A stretch of DNA of 64,000 bases from an uncultured bacterium (GTDB lineage Bacteria > Cyanobacteriota > Vampirovibrionia > Gastranaerophilales > Gastranaerophilaceae), in the NCBI GenBank assembly GCA_949296425.1, contig CASFPN010000042.1, positions 16,567-80,566 of the forward strand. The letters are read 5' to 3'. The notes under the pieces were generated by a model. It saw only the letters and a list, made by a program, of their open reading frames with translations. It did not search any database and was not told where the DNA came from. Positions 46,837 through 54,990 of the stretch are shown one piece after another (positions within the stretch are counted from its first letter, which is position 1; each line of letters starts with the position of its first letter). The translations under genes were made by a program, and so were the position numbers.

Positions 46837-48648
46837 TTATGCTTTAACAAGAGATTTAGCAAATGATTCTGAGCTTCTGGAATTGATTTCATCTTTGACT
46901 TTTGAAATAAATTCGTCTACTCCCATTACACCTGCCTGCCCGATACCTCTTGCACGAACTGCAACCGCATTTGTGTCAATTTCCTTATCACCGATTACGC
47001 AAACGTAAGGGATTTTCTTATCCTGTAAGCTTTCTCTTATTTTATAATTCATGCTTTCTGAACGATCATCCAGATTTACCCTGAGGCCTGCATCACGCAT
47101 TTTTTTGTAGACTTTTTCCGCAAAATCAATATGTTTTTCATTTGAAATCGGAACTATTGCGACCTGTGCAGGAGCAAGCCATGTCGGGAAAGCTCCTGCG
47201 TAGTGTTCAATTAAAATTCCGTGGAAGCGTTCCATAGATCCGAAAATTACTCGGTGAAGCATAACAGGAGTTTTCATTGAGCCGTCTTTATCCTGATATT
47301 TGATATCAAATCTTTCAGGAAGATTAAAGTCTAATTGGATTGTTGCACACTGCCATGTTCTGCCGATTGCATCTTTAACCTTAAAGTCAATTTTGGGGCC
47401 GTAGAATGCTCCGTCGCCTTCATTAATGTCATATTTCATTCCGCGTCTGTCCATTGCTTCTTTTAAGCCGGCTTCAGCTCTGTTCCAGTTTTCTATTTCA
47501 CCAACATAACTTTCGGGACGTGTTGAAAGTTCTACTTCAAAAGACATATTGAAAATAGCCATTGTATCCGCGACAAAATCAATAATCTCATTGATTTCAT
47601 CAACAAGCTGTTCAGGAGTACAGAAAATATGCGCATCATCCTGCGTAAATCCCTGAACACGTGTTAAGCCTGACAGTGCTCCTGATTTTTCTTTTCTGTA
47701 AACAGTCCCTAGTTCAGCCATTCTTAGAGGCAGTGAACGGTATGAATGTCTGTTTGCCTGATAAATCAGTATATGGAAAGGACAGTTCATAGGTTTTAAA
47801 ATAAATTGATCTTCATTTTCCTGATCTTCATCTTTTTGAATGAAGAACATATTTTCGCGGTAATGATCTGCGTGTCCTGAGATTTCCCAGAGTTTAGATT
47901 TTGCAATATGAGGAGTGTTAACAATTACGTAACCGCGTTTTCTGTGTTCTGTTCTCCAGTAATTTTCTATTTCTTCTCTTACAACTGCTAAATTAGGATG
48001 CCATAAAACAAGCCCGCCGCCGAGTTCATCTCTTGTCGAGAACAAATCGAGTTTTGCGCCGAGTTTTCGATGGTCGCGTTTTTCAGCCTCTTCTAAGAAA
48101 TGAAGATACTCTGCAAGATCTTCTTTGCTCCAGAATGCTGTTGCATAAATTCTCTGGAGCATTTTGTTTTTAGCATTACCTCTCCAGTATGCACCGGCAA
48201 CTTTTAAAAGTTTAAAAGCATTTGCTTTAATATATGAAGTATTTGGAAGGTGAGGTCCAGCACATAAATCATTAAACAAAACATTTCCGTCTTTGTCTTT
48301 AGTTAAGTACAAAGTCGGGTTGTCATTTTTGTGTTCTTCAAGAAGTTCTGCTTTGTAAATCTCACCTTCAGCCTTAAATTCTGCAATTTGTTTTTCAACA
48401 TCAGGAATTACATATTTTTCAAATGAAAGATTTTGCTTAACGATATTTTTCATTTCTTCTTCGATTTTTACAAGGTCTTCCTGCGTGAAGGCATGTCCGT
48501 CCGTTAAATCAAAATCATAATAAAAACCGTTTTCAATAGCAGGTCCGATAGCCAACTTTGCTGACGGAAACAGCTTTTGAACGGCTTGAGCCATAACGTG
48601 CGATGTTGAGTGTCTTAAAACACTTAAAGTTTCGTTGTTCTTTTCCAT
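46837..48648 (-). CDS. thrS: Threonyl-tRNA synthetase
   Basis: ThrRS (603 residues) charges tRNA-Thr. The editing domain begins HSTSHVMAQAVQKLF, and the zinc/active site regions MNCPFHILIYQ and class II motifs (YRKEKSGALSGLTRVQGFTQDDAHIF) are present, as is the C-terminal anticodon domain. Unlike most bacterial enzymes it starts directly at the editing domain and lacks the ~60-residue N-terminal TGS domain. AAGGATAAAA precedes the ATG at 48648, and no better upstream extension is evident. It lies between two related prepilin genes. Confidence 0.95.
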   Translation of the reverse strand: MEKNNETLSVLRHSTSHVMAQAVQKLFPSAKLAIGPAIENGFYYDFDLTDGHAFTQEDLVKIEEEMKNIVKQNLSFEKYVIPDVEKQIAEFKAEGEIYKAELLEEHKNDNPTLYLTKDKDGNVLFNDLCAGPHLPNTSYIKANAFKLLKVAGAYWRGNAKNKMLQRIYATAFWSKEDLAEYLHFLEEAEKRDHRKLGAKLDLFSTRDELGGGLVLWHPNLAVVREEIENYWRTEHRKRGYVIVNTPHIAKSKLWEISGHADHYRENMFFIQKDEDQENEDQFILKPMNCPFHILIYQANRHSYRSLPLRMAELGTVYRKEKSGALSGLTRVQGFTQDDAHIFCTPEQLVDEINEIIDFVADTMAIFNMSFEVELSTRPESYVGEIENWNRAEAGLKEAMDRRGMKYDINEGDGAFYGPKIDFKVKDAIGRTWQCATIQLDFNLPERFDIKYQDKDGSMKTPVMLHRVIFGSMERFHGILIEHYAGAFPTWLAPAQVAIVPISNEKHIDFAEKVYKKMRDAGLRVNLDDRSESMNYKIRESLQDKKIPYVCVIGDKEIDTNAVAVRARGIGQAGVMGVDEFISKVKDEINSRSSESFAKSLVKA

Positions 48649-48781
48649 TTTTATCCTTATCTATCCTTTTACAGGCAAATTTTCTATACATAACAACACT
48701 TATATATACATTTGCCCCTGGGGCGGATCCCCCTAACTACTACAATTAAGGTTATACTACCAAAAGGATATAATTACAAGT

Positions 48782-49597
48782 TTATATTCTAACAGGATAA
48801 TTATCAGGGATTTTCCAACCGTTGCGTCTTATAAGTTCAGTGCAGTATCTTCCGCTTTCGGGATTTTTACAACCATCGTAAAGAGTTTGTTCATCTATAT
48901 ATTGATTAGTTGCACAGCCTTTAGCTCCCCAGGGTTCAAATTTTTTCCCGTCGGAATGCATCCACCAGCTAGAACCGCATAATCTGAATTCAAACAAGTC
49001 TTTGCCGTATCTTCCTGTGACTTCATTTTCAAGCGGGGTATTTGAACATACAGGCTGGAAAGATTTATTTTTCGGGACTTTAGTGAAAAAATTTATACAA
49101 GAAGTGAAACCCATTGCAGCCATTGTTCCATCCGCAAAGAAAATTTTGAGAAATCTTTTATCTGAATCCTTTTCAACTTTTAGTGTTTTCAGGTATTTTG
49201 CAAGATATGTGTCATAAAAAGTTTGAGAATCAAGACTAAAGTCCCAAGTTACATAAGCACCATTTTCTTCTTCCGATTGCAATATTGCCTGATTCATTGC
49301 AGAATAGTATTTTGCAAGTTTTTTTTCAATAGATTGTTTACGGTAATTTGCTGTTATGCTTGGAATTGTCATAGCGGCAACCACGCCTATAATCCCGAGT
49401 GTGATTAAAACCTCCGCCAGAGTAAATGCGCACTTTTTCAAACGATATGATGTTAAGCGGTAATTATGATAATTTTGTTTCCTTGAAGCGTTGTGATGCT
49501 CAATTTTTTGAGCTTCCAATGTTTGTGTGAAGAATTGAGAAGTGGAGGTATAATCCTCTGGCTTCGCATCTTCTAAATCAATTTTGAGAAGTTTCAT
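48782..49597 (-). CDS. Type IV pilin-like prepilin, locus 3
   Basis: The 271-residue protein begins MKLLKIDLEDAKPEDYTSTS, carries the core CAFTLAEVLITLGIIGVVAAM at about 55-75, and has a ~195-residue globular part with cysteines (ACTS-like CINFF, PVCSN, GCKNPESGRYC). The ATG at 49597 stands six bases after CATAAT of a TTGACA-17-CATAAT promoter, so it can be made without the upstream leader. The prepilin frame extends upstream without stops to the C tract and would join the leader starting at 49707 if the tract had one more C. Confidence 0.8.
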   Translation of the reverse strand: MKLLKIDLEDAKPEDYTSTSQFFTQTLEAQKIEHHNASRKQNYHNYRLTSYRLKKCAFTLAEVLITLGIIGVVAAMTIPSITANYRKQSIEKKLAKYYSAMNQAILQSEEENGAYVTWDFSLDSQTFYDTYLAKYLKTLKVEKDSDKRFLKIFFADGTMAAMGFTSCINFFTKVPKNKSFQPVCSNTPLENEVTGRYGKDLFEFRLCGSSWWMHSDGKKFEPWGAKGCATNQYIDEQTLYDGCKNPESGRYCTELIRRNGWKIPDNYPVRI

Positions 49598-49603
49598 ATC
49601 ACA

Positions 49604-49632
49604 ATTATGACATATTTTTAGAATTATGTCAA
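49604..49632 (-). promoter_or_regulatory. Internal promoter of prepilin locus 3, likely leaderless
   Basis: TTGACA (49632-49627), 17 bases, CATAAT (49609-49604), then six bases to ATG 49597, as at locus 2. Confidence 0.7.
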
Positions 49633-49659
49633 ATAAATTGGTGCAAAAGTAAGTCCAGC

Positions 49660-49707
49660 CTACCTTTTCGGGGGGGGGGCAGTTCTCAGCTTCTTGTTTT
49701 TCAACAT
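49660..49707 (-). CDS. Poly-C leader frame of prepilin locus 3, out of frame here
   Basis: ATG 49707, behind AGGAGGT, opens MLKNKKLRTAPPP and enters a C10 tract (49679-49670 on the coding strand). In this state it reads CCG AAA AGG TAG and stops at 49660, giving 15 residues. With 11 C it would continue GAA AAG GTA GGC and run in frame into the prepilin, as locus 2 does. The flanks are the same as locus 2 except for one base at the tract edge. Confidence 0.6.
   Translation of the reverse strand: MLKNKKLRTAPPPKR
49670..49679 (-). repeat. Homopolymer tract (C10 on coding strand)
   Basis: Ten C on the coding strand between ACTG and GAAAAGG; one base short of the in-frame state. Confidence 0.95.
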
Positions 49708-49854
49708 ATTTACCTCCTGAAATCTTTTTTCTTTTAAAATAACATAAATTTTTTAATATTGAAATCTTGTAACAAAAAGTTACACTGTTTTGTTGTTATT
49801 AGATTATTTGTTGTAAAATATCATTATTGTATTGAAAAGAAAGAGGTTAAATTT

Positions 49855-50190
49855 ATGAATACAGCAGTTTTGGTGGGCAGAGTCGGAAGGGATGCTGAAA
49901 TAAGATATTTTGAATCCGGTAAGGTTAAGGCTAATTTTTCTATTGCTGTTAACCGTTGGGATCCCAAAACAAAATCAGAAGTCGCTGATTGGTTTAATAT
50001 AGATGTGTGGGATAAACTTGCTGAATTTGCGGGAGAGTATATTAAAAAAGGCACTCAGGTTGTAGTCGACGGCAGAATAGGTCAGAATAAATGGACGGAT
50101 AAGGCTACAGGTAACGAAAGAGAGAACTTTTTAATAATTGCGAACAGTATTAGATTATTAGGTTCTAAAAAAGATATTCAGGAAATATGA
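49855..50190 (+). CDS. ssb: Single-stranded DNA-binding protein, short form
   Basis: The 111-residue protein is an OB-fold SSB (NTAVLVGRVGRDAEIRY, FSIAVNRWDP, DWFNIDVWDKLAEFAGEYIKKGTQV). It ends right after the OB fold (RLLGSKKDIQEI) and lacks the flexible linker and the acidic DDDIPF-type tail by which SSB normally recruits partners. It may be a specialised paralogue, with a full SSB elsewhere. ATG 49855 has AAGAGGT upstream. Its stop overlaps the next start (ATGA). Confidence 0.85.
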   Translation: MNTAVLVGRVGRDAEIRYFESGKVKANFSIAVNRWDPKTKSEVADWFNIDVWDKLAEFAGEYIKKGTQVVVDGRIGQNKWTDKATGNERENFLIIANSIRLLGSKKDIQEI

Positions 50191-51509
50191 TTATAAATTC
50201 TAATATAGTAGGGATAATTGCGGATGATTTGACAGGTGCAAATGATACAGCATTGCAGTTTCATTTGAAAGGTGCAAATACTCAAATTTTACTTTCGGAT
50301 GAAATTGAGCCTTTAAATATAAAAGGTACACAAACCTGGGCTATTTCAACGGAATCACGTAATGTTGAACCGCAAATTGCTTATGAAAGAGTCACAAGAG
50401 CAGCAAATATGCTGCAAAACAAAATTAATCCGGATTACTTCTTTAAAAAAATTGATTCTACCGTGCGTGGTAATATTGCTGTAGAGGTTTTGGGATTAAT
50501 GCATGCTCTTGATTATGATGCAGCTATTGTTGTGCCCGCATTCCCTGCGGAAATTAGAACCACTGTCGGAGGATATCATCTGCTCCGCGGTGTTCCTATT
50601 GAAAGAACAGAAATGGCAAGAGACCCTCATTCACCGATTTTTGAATCTCATCTGCCTACCCTTTTAAAATCTCAGATTTTGCCGGAATATCAGGATTTAA
50701 TAAGCCAGATTGAGCTAAAAACTGTAATGAAAGGGGCCGGTCCGATTTTGCAAAAAATCAATGAACTTATAAAGGCCGGAAAGAAACTGATTGTTGCTGA
50801 TGCTGTTTCTACTGTAGATATAGAACAAATAGCTCTGGCTATAAAAAAGTGTGAAAATAAAATTCTTCCTGCAGGCACATCGGCTTTTGCACAGGCATTG
50901 AGTGAGTTTTGGCTTGCAGATTTGGATAGTGAACATATTATAAAAACATTCCCTAGGCTCCCAAAATTTATAGTATCAGGCAGTGCAACACAAATTACTG
51001 CAAATCAGATAGATAAACTTGAAAAAAGCGATGAATTTGATAATATTCTTTCTATAAGTTTGGATTTAAAAACTGTTCTGAACGGGGTAACAGATGAACT
51101 TGTAAACAGAGTAATTTCAAATCTTCGTTTTGATAATACAGTAATTGTTCATACTTCAAATCTTATAAAAGAGTTTGACGGATTTTCTGAAGATTCTTTG
51201 AATGCGGATTTAACAAAGTCTAATTTAGCAAGTGTAATAACTGATTTTTTAGCGGAACTTACAAGATGTGTGGTGTCGCAAAAAGAAGCTATTCTTATAA
51301 CTCTCGGCGGTGAAACTTCTTATAAATGCTGCAATGCAATAGATGCCTGTCAGCTTCAACTTGTAGATGAAGTCGCTCCGGCAATTGCACTTTGCCTTGA
51401 TCATAATGCCCAGTGGATTGTTACTAAATCCGGCAACCTTGGCAATGCAAATACATTAATAGATATCTTAAAGTATTTCGATACGCACGGCGGTTTACAG
51501 GATGTCTAA
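50187..51509 (+). CDS. Four-carbon acid sugar kinase family (DUF1537) protein
   Basis: The 440-residue protein opens with the family's nucleotide/substrate motif GIIADDLTGANDTALQF and has the DSTVRGN block (about 88-94) and a C-terminal GGETSYKCCNAI/GNLGNANTL region typical of DUF1537 kinases, which phosphorylate C4 sugar acids such as D-threonate or D-erythronate. It overlaps ssb by four bases and the PdxA-family gene by eight, so they are translationally coupled. The substrate is inferred from family knowledge only. Confidence 0.85.
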   Translation: MIINSNIVGIIADDLTGANDTALQFHLKGANTQILLSDEIEPLNIKGTQTWAISTESRNVEPQIAYERVTRAANMLQNKINPDYFFKKIDSTVRGNIAVEVLGLMHALDYDAAIVVPAFPAEIRTTVGGYHLLRGVPIERTEMARDPHSPIFESHLPTLLKSQILPEYQDLISQIELKTVMKGAGPILQKINELIKAGKKLIVADAVSTVDIEQIALAIKKCENKILPAGTSAFAQALSEFWLADLDSEHIIKTFPRLPKFIVSGSATQITANQIDKLEKSDEFDNILSISLDLKTVLNGVTDELVNRVISNLRFDNTVIVHTSNLIKEFDGFSEDSLNADLTKSNLASVITDFLAELTRCVVSQKEAILITLGGETSYKCCNAIDACQLQLVDEVAPAIALCLDHNAQWIVTKSGNLGNANTLIDILKYFDTHGGLQDV

Positions 51510-52425
51510 AATTGCAATTACAACAGGTGATCCAAATGGTATAGGAGCGGAGATTACTATTAAAGCTTTAAAAAAGCTTAATTTGCCTCCTGATAGTGTT
51601 GTTTTAATTTCAAATAAAAAAATCTTGGATTTCTACGAGGAGCTAAGTCATTCAGAACTTGTTTCAGAATCTCTTTTAATAAGTAAAAAATATGAAATTA
51701 TTGAAATTCCGTATAATTCAGATATTGTACCCGGGCAAGTTACTAAAGAAGCCGGAGAATTTTCTTTTCAATCGGTTAAAAAAGCTTGTGAAATAAGACC
51801 TAAAGCTTTAGTAACAGCGCCTGTTGCAAAAAATGCTCTATATCTTGCAGGGCATCAATTTAACGGGCAGACAGAAATTCTACAGAAATATCTTGCACAT
51901 GATGGACAGCTTGCTGAAATGCTATTTGTTGCAGGACATTTCAGAGTTTTATTATTGACACGCCATGTTGCATTGAAAAATATTATGCTTACAAAAGATA
52001 TGGTTGTTGAAAAAATTCTTAACTTAAAAGAGTTTTTTGTAAAACATTTCGGGATAATTTCCCCAAAATTTGCACTTTGCGGGTTTAATCCTCACGCAGG
52101 GGAGGATGGAATTCTGGGACGCGAAGAAATTGATATTTTAATACCTGCTGTTGAAGAACTGCGCTCAAGAGGAGTTAATGTTACAAACCCGCTTCCTGCT
52201 GATACTTTATTTATAAAAGCTTTGGATTATGACTGTTGTATCGCAAATTATCATGATCAAGGCCTAATCCCTATAAAAACTGTTGCAGGTGATAAAACCG
52301 TTAATATGACAATAGGCCTCGACATTATAAGGACATCTCCCGGACATGGAACTGCTTTTGATATTGCAGGTAAAAATATTGCGGATGAAACCGGTATGAT
52401 TGAGGCGATAAAAGCAGTTTTATAA
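51502..52425 (+). CDS. pdxA: PdxA-family 4-phospho-sugar acid / 4-hydroxythreonine-4-phosphate dehydrogenase
   Basis: The 307-residue NAD-dependent dehydrogenase has TGDPNGIGAEI, GHQFNGQTEIL, GFNPHAGEDG and YHDQGLIPIKT with the metal-binding histidines. Coupling to a DUF1537 kinase suggests the PdxA2 role, oxidising a 4-phosphorylated C4 acid in sugar acid use, rather than vitamin B6 synthesis; both are possible. Residues 49-58 (SHSELVSESL) are encoded by a copy of the dispersed TTCAGAACTTGTTTCAGAATC repeat, inserted in frame. Confidence 0.85.
   Translation: MSKIAITTGDPNGIGAEITIKALKKLNLPPDSVVLISNKKILDFYEELSHSELVSESLLISKKYEIIEIPYNSDIVPGQVTKEAGEFSFQSVKKACEIRPKALVTAPVAKNALYLAGHQFNGQTEILQKYLAHDGQLAEMLFVAGHFRVLLLTRHVALKNIMLTKDMVVEKILNLKEFFVKHFGIISPKFALCGFNPHAGEDGILGREEIDILIPAVEELRSRGVNVTNPLPADTLFIKALDYDCCIANYHDQGLIPIKTVAGDKTVNMTIGLDIIRTSPGHGTAFDIAGKNIADETGMIEAIKAVL
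51646..51675 (+). repeat. Dispersed palindromic repeat inside the pdxA coding region
   Basis: CATTCAGAACTTGTTTCAGA matches the intergenic CTGAACTTGTTTCAG repeat family (for example at 661-676 and 26563-26585) and is read as SHSELVSESL. Confidence 0.7.
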
Positions 52426-52430
52426 AACCA

Positions 52431-52460
52431 AAAAGACCTCTTATTAAAGAGATCTTTTTG
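52431..52460 (+). terminator. Terminator between pdxA and secF
   Basis: AAAAGACCTCTT and AAGAGATCTTTT form a stem with one mismatch and T-rich ends; it can serve both convergent genes. Confidence 0.8.
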
Positions 52461-52482
52461 CGATTTAATTTTTTGTAAAATA

Positions 52483-53463
52483 TTATTTGGCAGGTACTGC
52501 AGTACGCTTATCGTTCCAGAAGTCAACAAGCATTGAGCAGAAGAATATACTTGAATATGTTCCAATAGCAATACCGAGTATCATACAAAGAACAAAATCT
52601 TTTGTTGTTACACCGCCGAAGAAATACAATGCAAGAAGTGTTATCAAAGTGGTTAGTGATGTATTGATACTTCTTGTCAATGTCTGGTTTACTGATGCAT
52701 CTACAATTTCGCCGAATGACATTTTCTTTGAGTAGTAACGAAGATTTTCTCTTATTCTGTCAAATACAACGATTGTATCATGAACGGAGAATCCGATTAC
52801 AGTTAAGATTGCTGTAATGAATAAACCGTCAATCTGTACGTTGTAAACAAGGCCGAGTATTGAAAATATACCGCAAACAAACAATACATCGTGCAGTACA
52901 CCAAGTATTGCAGCAAGTGCATAATCAAATCTGAAGCGGAATGACAGATATGCTACAATCCCTAAAAATGCAAGAGTTACTGCAAGCAAAGAATTTTTGA
53001 ATAACTCTTTACCCATTGTCGGTCCGACTGAACTTACTGAGATTAATTCCGGATTAGTGTAATCTTTTTGTAATTGTTCAGTAATCACTTCAGTTGTGTT
53101 TGAATTTTTGTCAATAAATTTTGTTCTTATTGAAATAATAGAACTTATATTTGATTTAGTATTTTTTTGCTGGTCGCTGTTTACGTTCAAAATTTGTATG
53201 TAAGGATTTTCAATCCCTGCTTTTTCAAGATTTTCACGTGTTTTTGCAATATCGCTGTTAGAAAGTTTTTGTTCTAACCCGTATTGCAAAATTGTTCCGC
53301 CGGTGTAGTCAATACCGACTTTCATTGGAGCATGGTTTGGGTAAGTTACGGATGAATAAATCATCGCGATAATCCCCGGAACCAGAAGAAGGCAGGTTAA
53401 TGCCATCCACCACCATCTGAATTTAACTATATGAACTAAATGTTTTCTACCTGTATTTATCAT
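52483..53463 (-). CDS. secF: Protein translocase subunit SecF
   Basis: SecF (326 residues) works with SecD to drive late steps of protein export with the proton gradient. It has six membrane segments, the periplasmic loop after the first one (GIDYTGGTILQYG) and the conserved VIGFSVHDTIVVFDRIREN in TM4 region. GAGGATAAAA precedes the ATG. It follows secD after 138 bases. Confidence 0.95.
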   Translation of the reverse strand: MINTGRKHLVHIVKFRWWWMALTCLLLVPGIIAMIYSSVTYPNHAPMKVGIDYTGGTILQYGLEQKLSNSDIAKTRENLEKAGIENPYIQILNVNSDQQKNTKSNISSIISIRTKFIDKNSNTTEVITEQLQKDYTNPELISVSSVGPTMGKELFKNSLLAVTLAFLGIVAYLSFRFRFDYALAAILGVLHDVLFVCGIFSILGLVYNVQIDGLFITAILTVIGFSVHDTIVVFDRIRENLRYYSKKMSFGEIVDASVNQTLTRSINTSLTTLITLLALYFFGGVTTKDFVLCMILGIAIGTYSSIFFCSMLVDFWNDKRTAVPAK

Positions 53464-53601
53464 TTTTTTTATCCTCTTTATTAATTTTCGTCAGATTTTT
53501 TATATCTGTGTCAGTCGCTTAGCTTTTCGTGAAATTTTTATAATCTATAAACTATTTCCACATCCGCTTGCTCCCGTTTTTTATCCTCTATATCAATTTT
53601 T

Positions 53602-54909
53602 TTAATCAAGAATACCGAAACGGGCTTTTTCACGTTTAGTTTCGGTTGCTTCATAGCTTTGTCCGATTTCATCTTGTCTTAATCCAAAGAGTGCAGGGTG
53701 TTTGAGTTCGCCTGTACCGAAGATTAAGTGCATGAAGTTTTTAGTTACCGTGATTGCACTGAACATTGAAACAAGAACACCGATTGCAAGTGTCAGAGCA
53801 AAACCTTTAACAACACTTGTTCCTAAAAGATACAGTATTGTACAGGTAATGATTGTTGTCATATTTGAATCGAAAATACTTGTAAATGCTCTGTCAAACC
53901 CTGAATTAATAGCTGTAAACAGGTTTCTTCCGGCTCTTAATTCTTCTTTGGTTCTTTCAAAGATAAGGATGTTTGCATCAACAGCCATGCCGATTGAAAG
54001 GATAAAACCTGCAATACCTGCAAGAGTTAAAGTTACAGGAATGGTTTTAAATAATGCAAACAAAATTATACTGTAAATTATTAAAGCAATATCTGCAATC
54101 AAACCGGGTACGTGATAAAAGACTATCATAAATATCATAACGGCTGATAATCCGATTATACCTGCTTTTTTGGATTTCGCGATACTGTCTGCGCCGAGTG
54201 TCGGACCTACTGTATTTTCTTCAACAATTTTTGCAGGAACAGGTAACGCACCGGCGTTTAAGAGGTTTACCATTCTTTCTGCTTCTTCGTAAGCAAAACC
54301 GCTTTCTCCGCCTGAAATTTGAGCTTTACCGCCGTATATTGCCTCATTTACTCTCGGAGCTGACTGAAGTTCTCCGTCAAAGAAAATAGCCATCTGTTGA
54401 CCTACTAAAGCTTTTGTTAAATCTGCGAATTTTTTAGCGCCTTCTCCGTTAAATTCAAGAGATACAACCCATTGTCCCGTTGCGTCTGTACTTAATGTAG
54501 ATTTAGCGAGGTCACGTCCTGTCAGACCGGTTGATATCCATATAGGTGTTCCGTCAGGTGCTTTCCCTTCTTTTTTAAATTCCAATTGAGCAGTTTCACC
54601 TATAAAAGCTTTTGCTTCTTTCAAGTCGGTTACGTTAGGAATTTCTACCATCAATCTTTTGTCGCCTACCTGTTGAACAACTGTTTCTGCAACACCGAGT
54701 TTGTTTACACGCTGTTCAATTGCGAACTGTAATCTGCTCATTACATCAGGTGTAATCTTTGCGATACTGTCGGTTGTTTCTGCTTCAAGAACAAGTCTTG
54801 AACCTCCGACAAGATCAAGTCCTAATTTTGTCGGTTTAACGAAGATAAGTACGGTTGAAACAATTACTACCGCTACGATAAACCAGAACATTAAAATTTT
54901 GTTTTTCAT
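53602..54909 (-). CDS. secD: Protein translocase subunit SecD
   Basis: SecD (435 residues) has the first membrane segment, the periplasmic P1 domain beginning GLDLVGGSRLVLEAE, and the C-terminal five-helix region with SIGMAVDANILIFERTKEELRAG. It is shorter than many SecD (500-600) because P1 is compact. It shares its run with secF; SD sequences are moderate. Confidence 0.95.
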   Translation of the reverse strand: MKNKILMFWFIVAVVIVSTVLIFVKPTKLGLDLVGGSRLVLEAETTDSIAKITPDVMSRLQFAIEQRVNKLGVAETVVQQVGDKRLMVEIPNVTDLKEAKAFIGETAQLEFKKEGKAPDGTPIWISTGLTGRDLAKSTLSTDATGQWVVSLEFNGEGAKKFADLTKALVGQQMAIFFDGELQSAPRVNEAIYGGKAQISGGESGFAYEEAERMVNLLNAGALPVPAKIVEENTVGPTLGADSIAKSKKAGIIGLSAVMIFMIVFYHVPGLIADIALIIYSIILFALFKTIPVTLTLAGIAGFILSIGMAVDANILIFERTKEELRAGRNLFTAINSGFDRAFTSIFDSNMTTIITCTILYLLGTSVVKGFALTLAIGVLVSMFSAITVTKNFMHLIFGTGELKHPALFGLRQDEIGQSYEATETKREKARFGILD

Positions 54910-54990
54910 TTTTTCTATCCTTATATACTTATATTATTTTTTCTTATTCTATTTTAATAGAAATTAGAATTTTGTTATAACCCTTTCAGG

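Larger units (their letters stand above)
49368..49695 (-). repeat. Duplicated 5' cassette of prepilin genes, copy at locus 3
   Basis: This ~328-base segment, from the prepilin core back through the leader and tract, is about nine-tenths identical to 46394-46722 at locus 2. The sequences diverge abruptly after the core, so the 5' parts are shared and the 3' parts are different. Confidence 0.85.

Noticed and set aside
48650..48780. T-box or other riboswitch before thrS
   Set aside because: The leader is only about 130 bases, lacks a T-box sequence and an antiterminator, and shows only short stems such as GCCCCAGGGGC.
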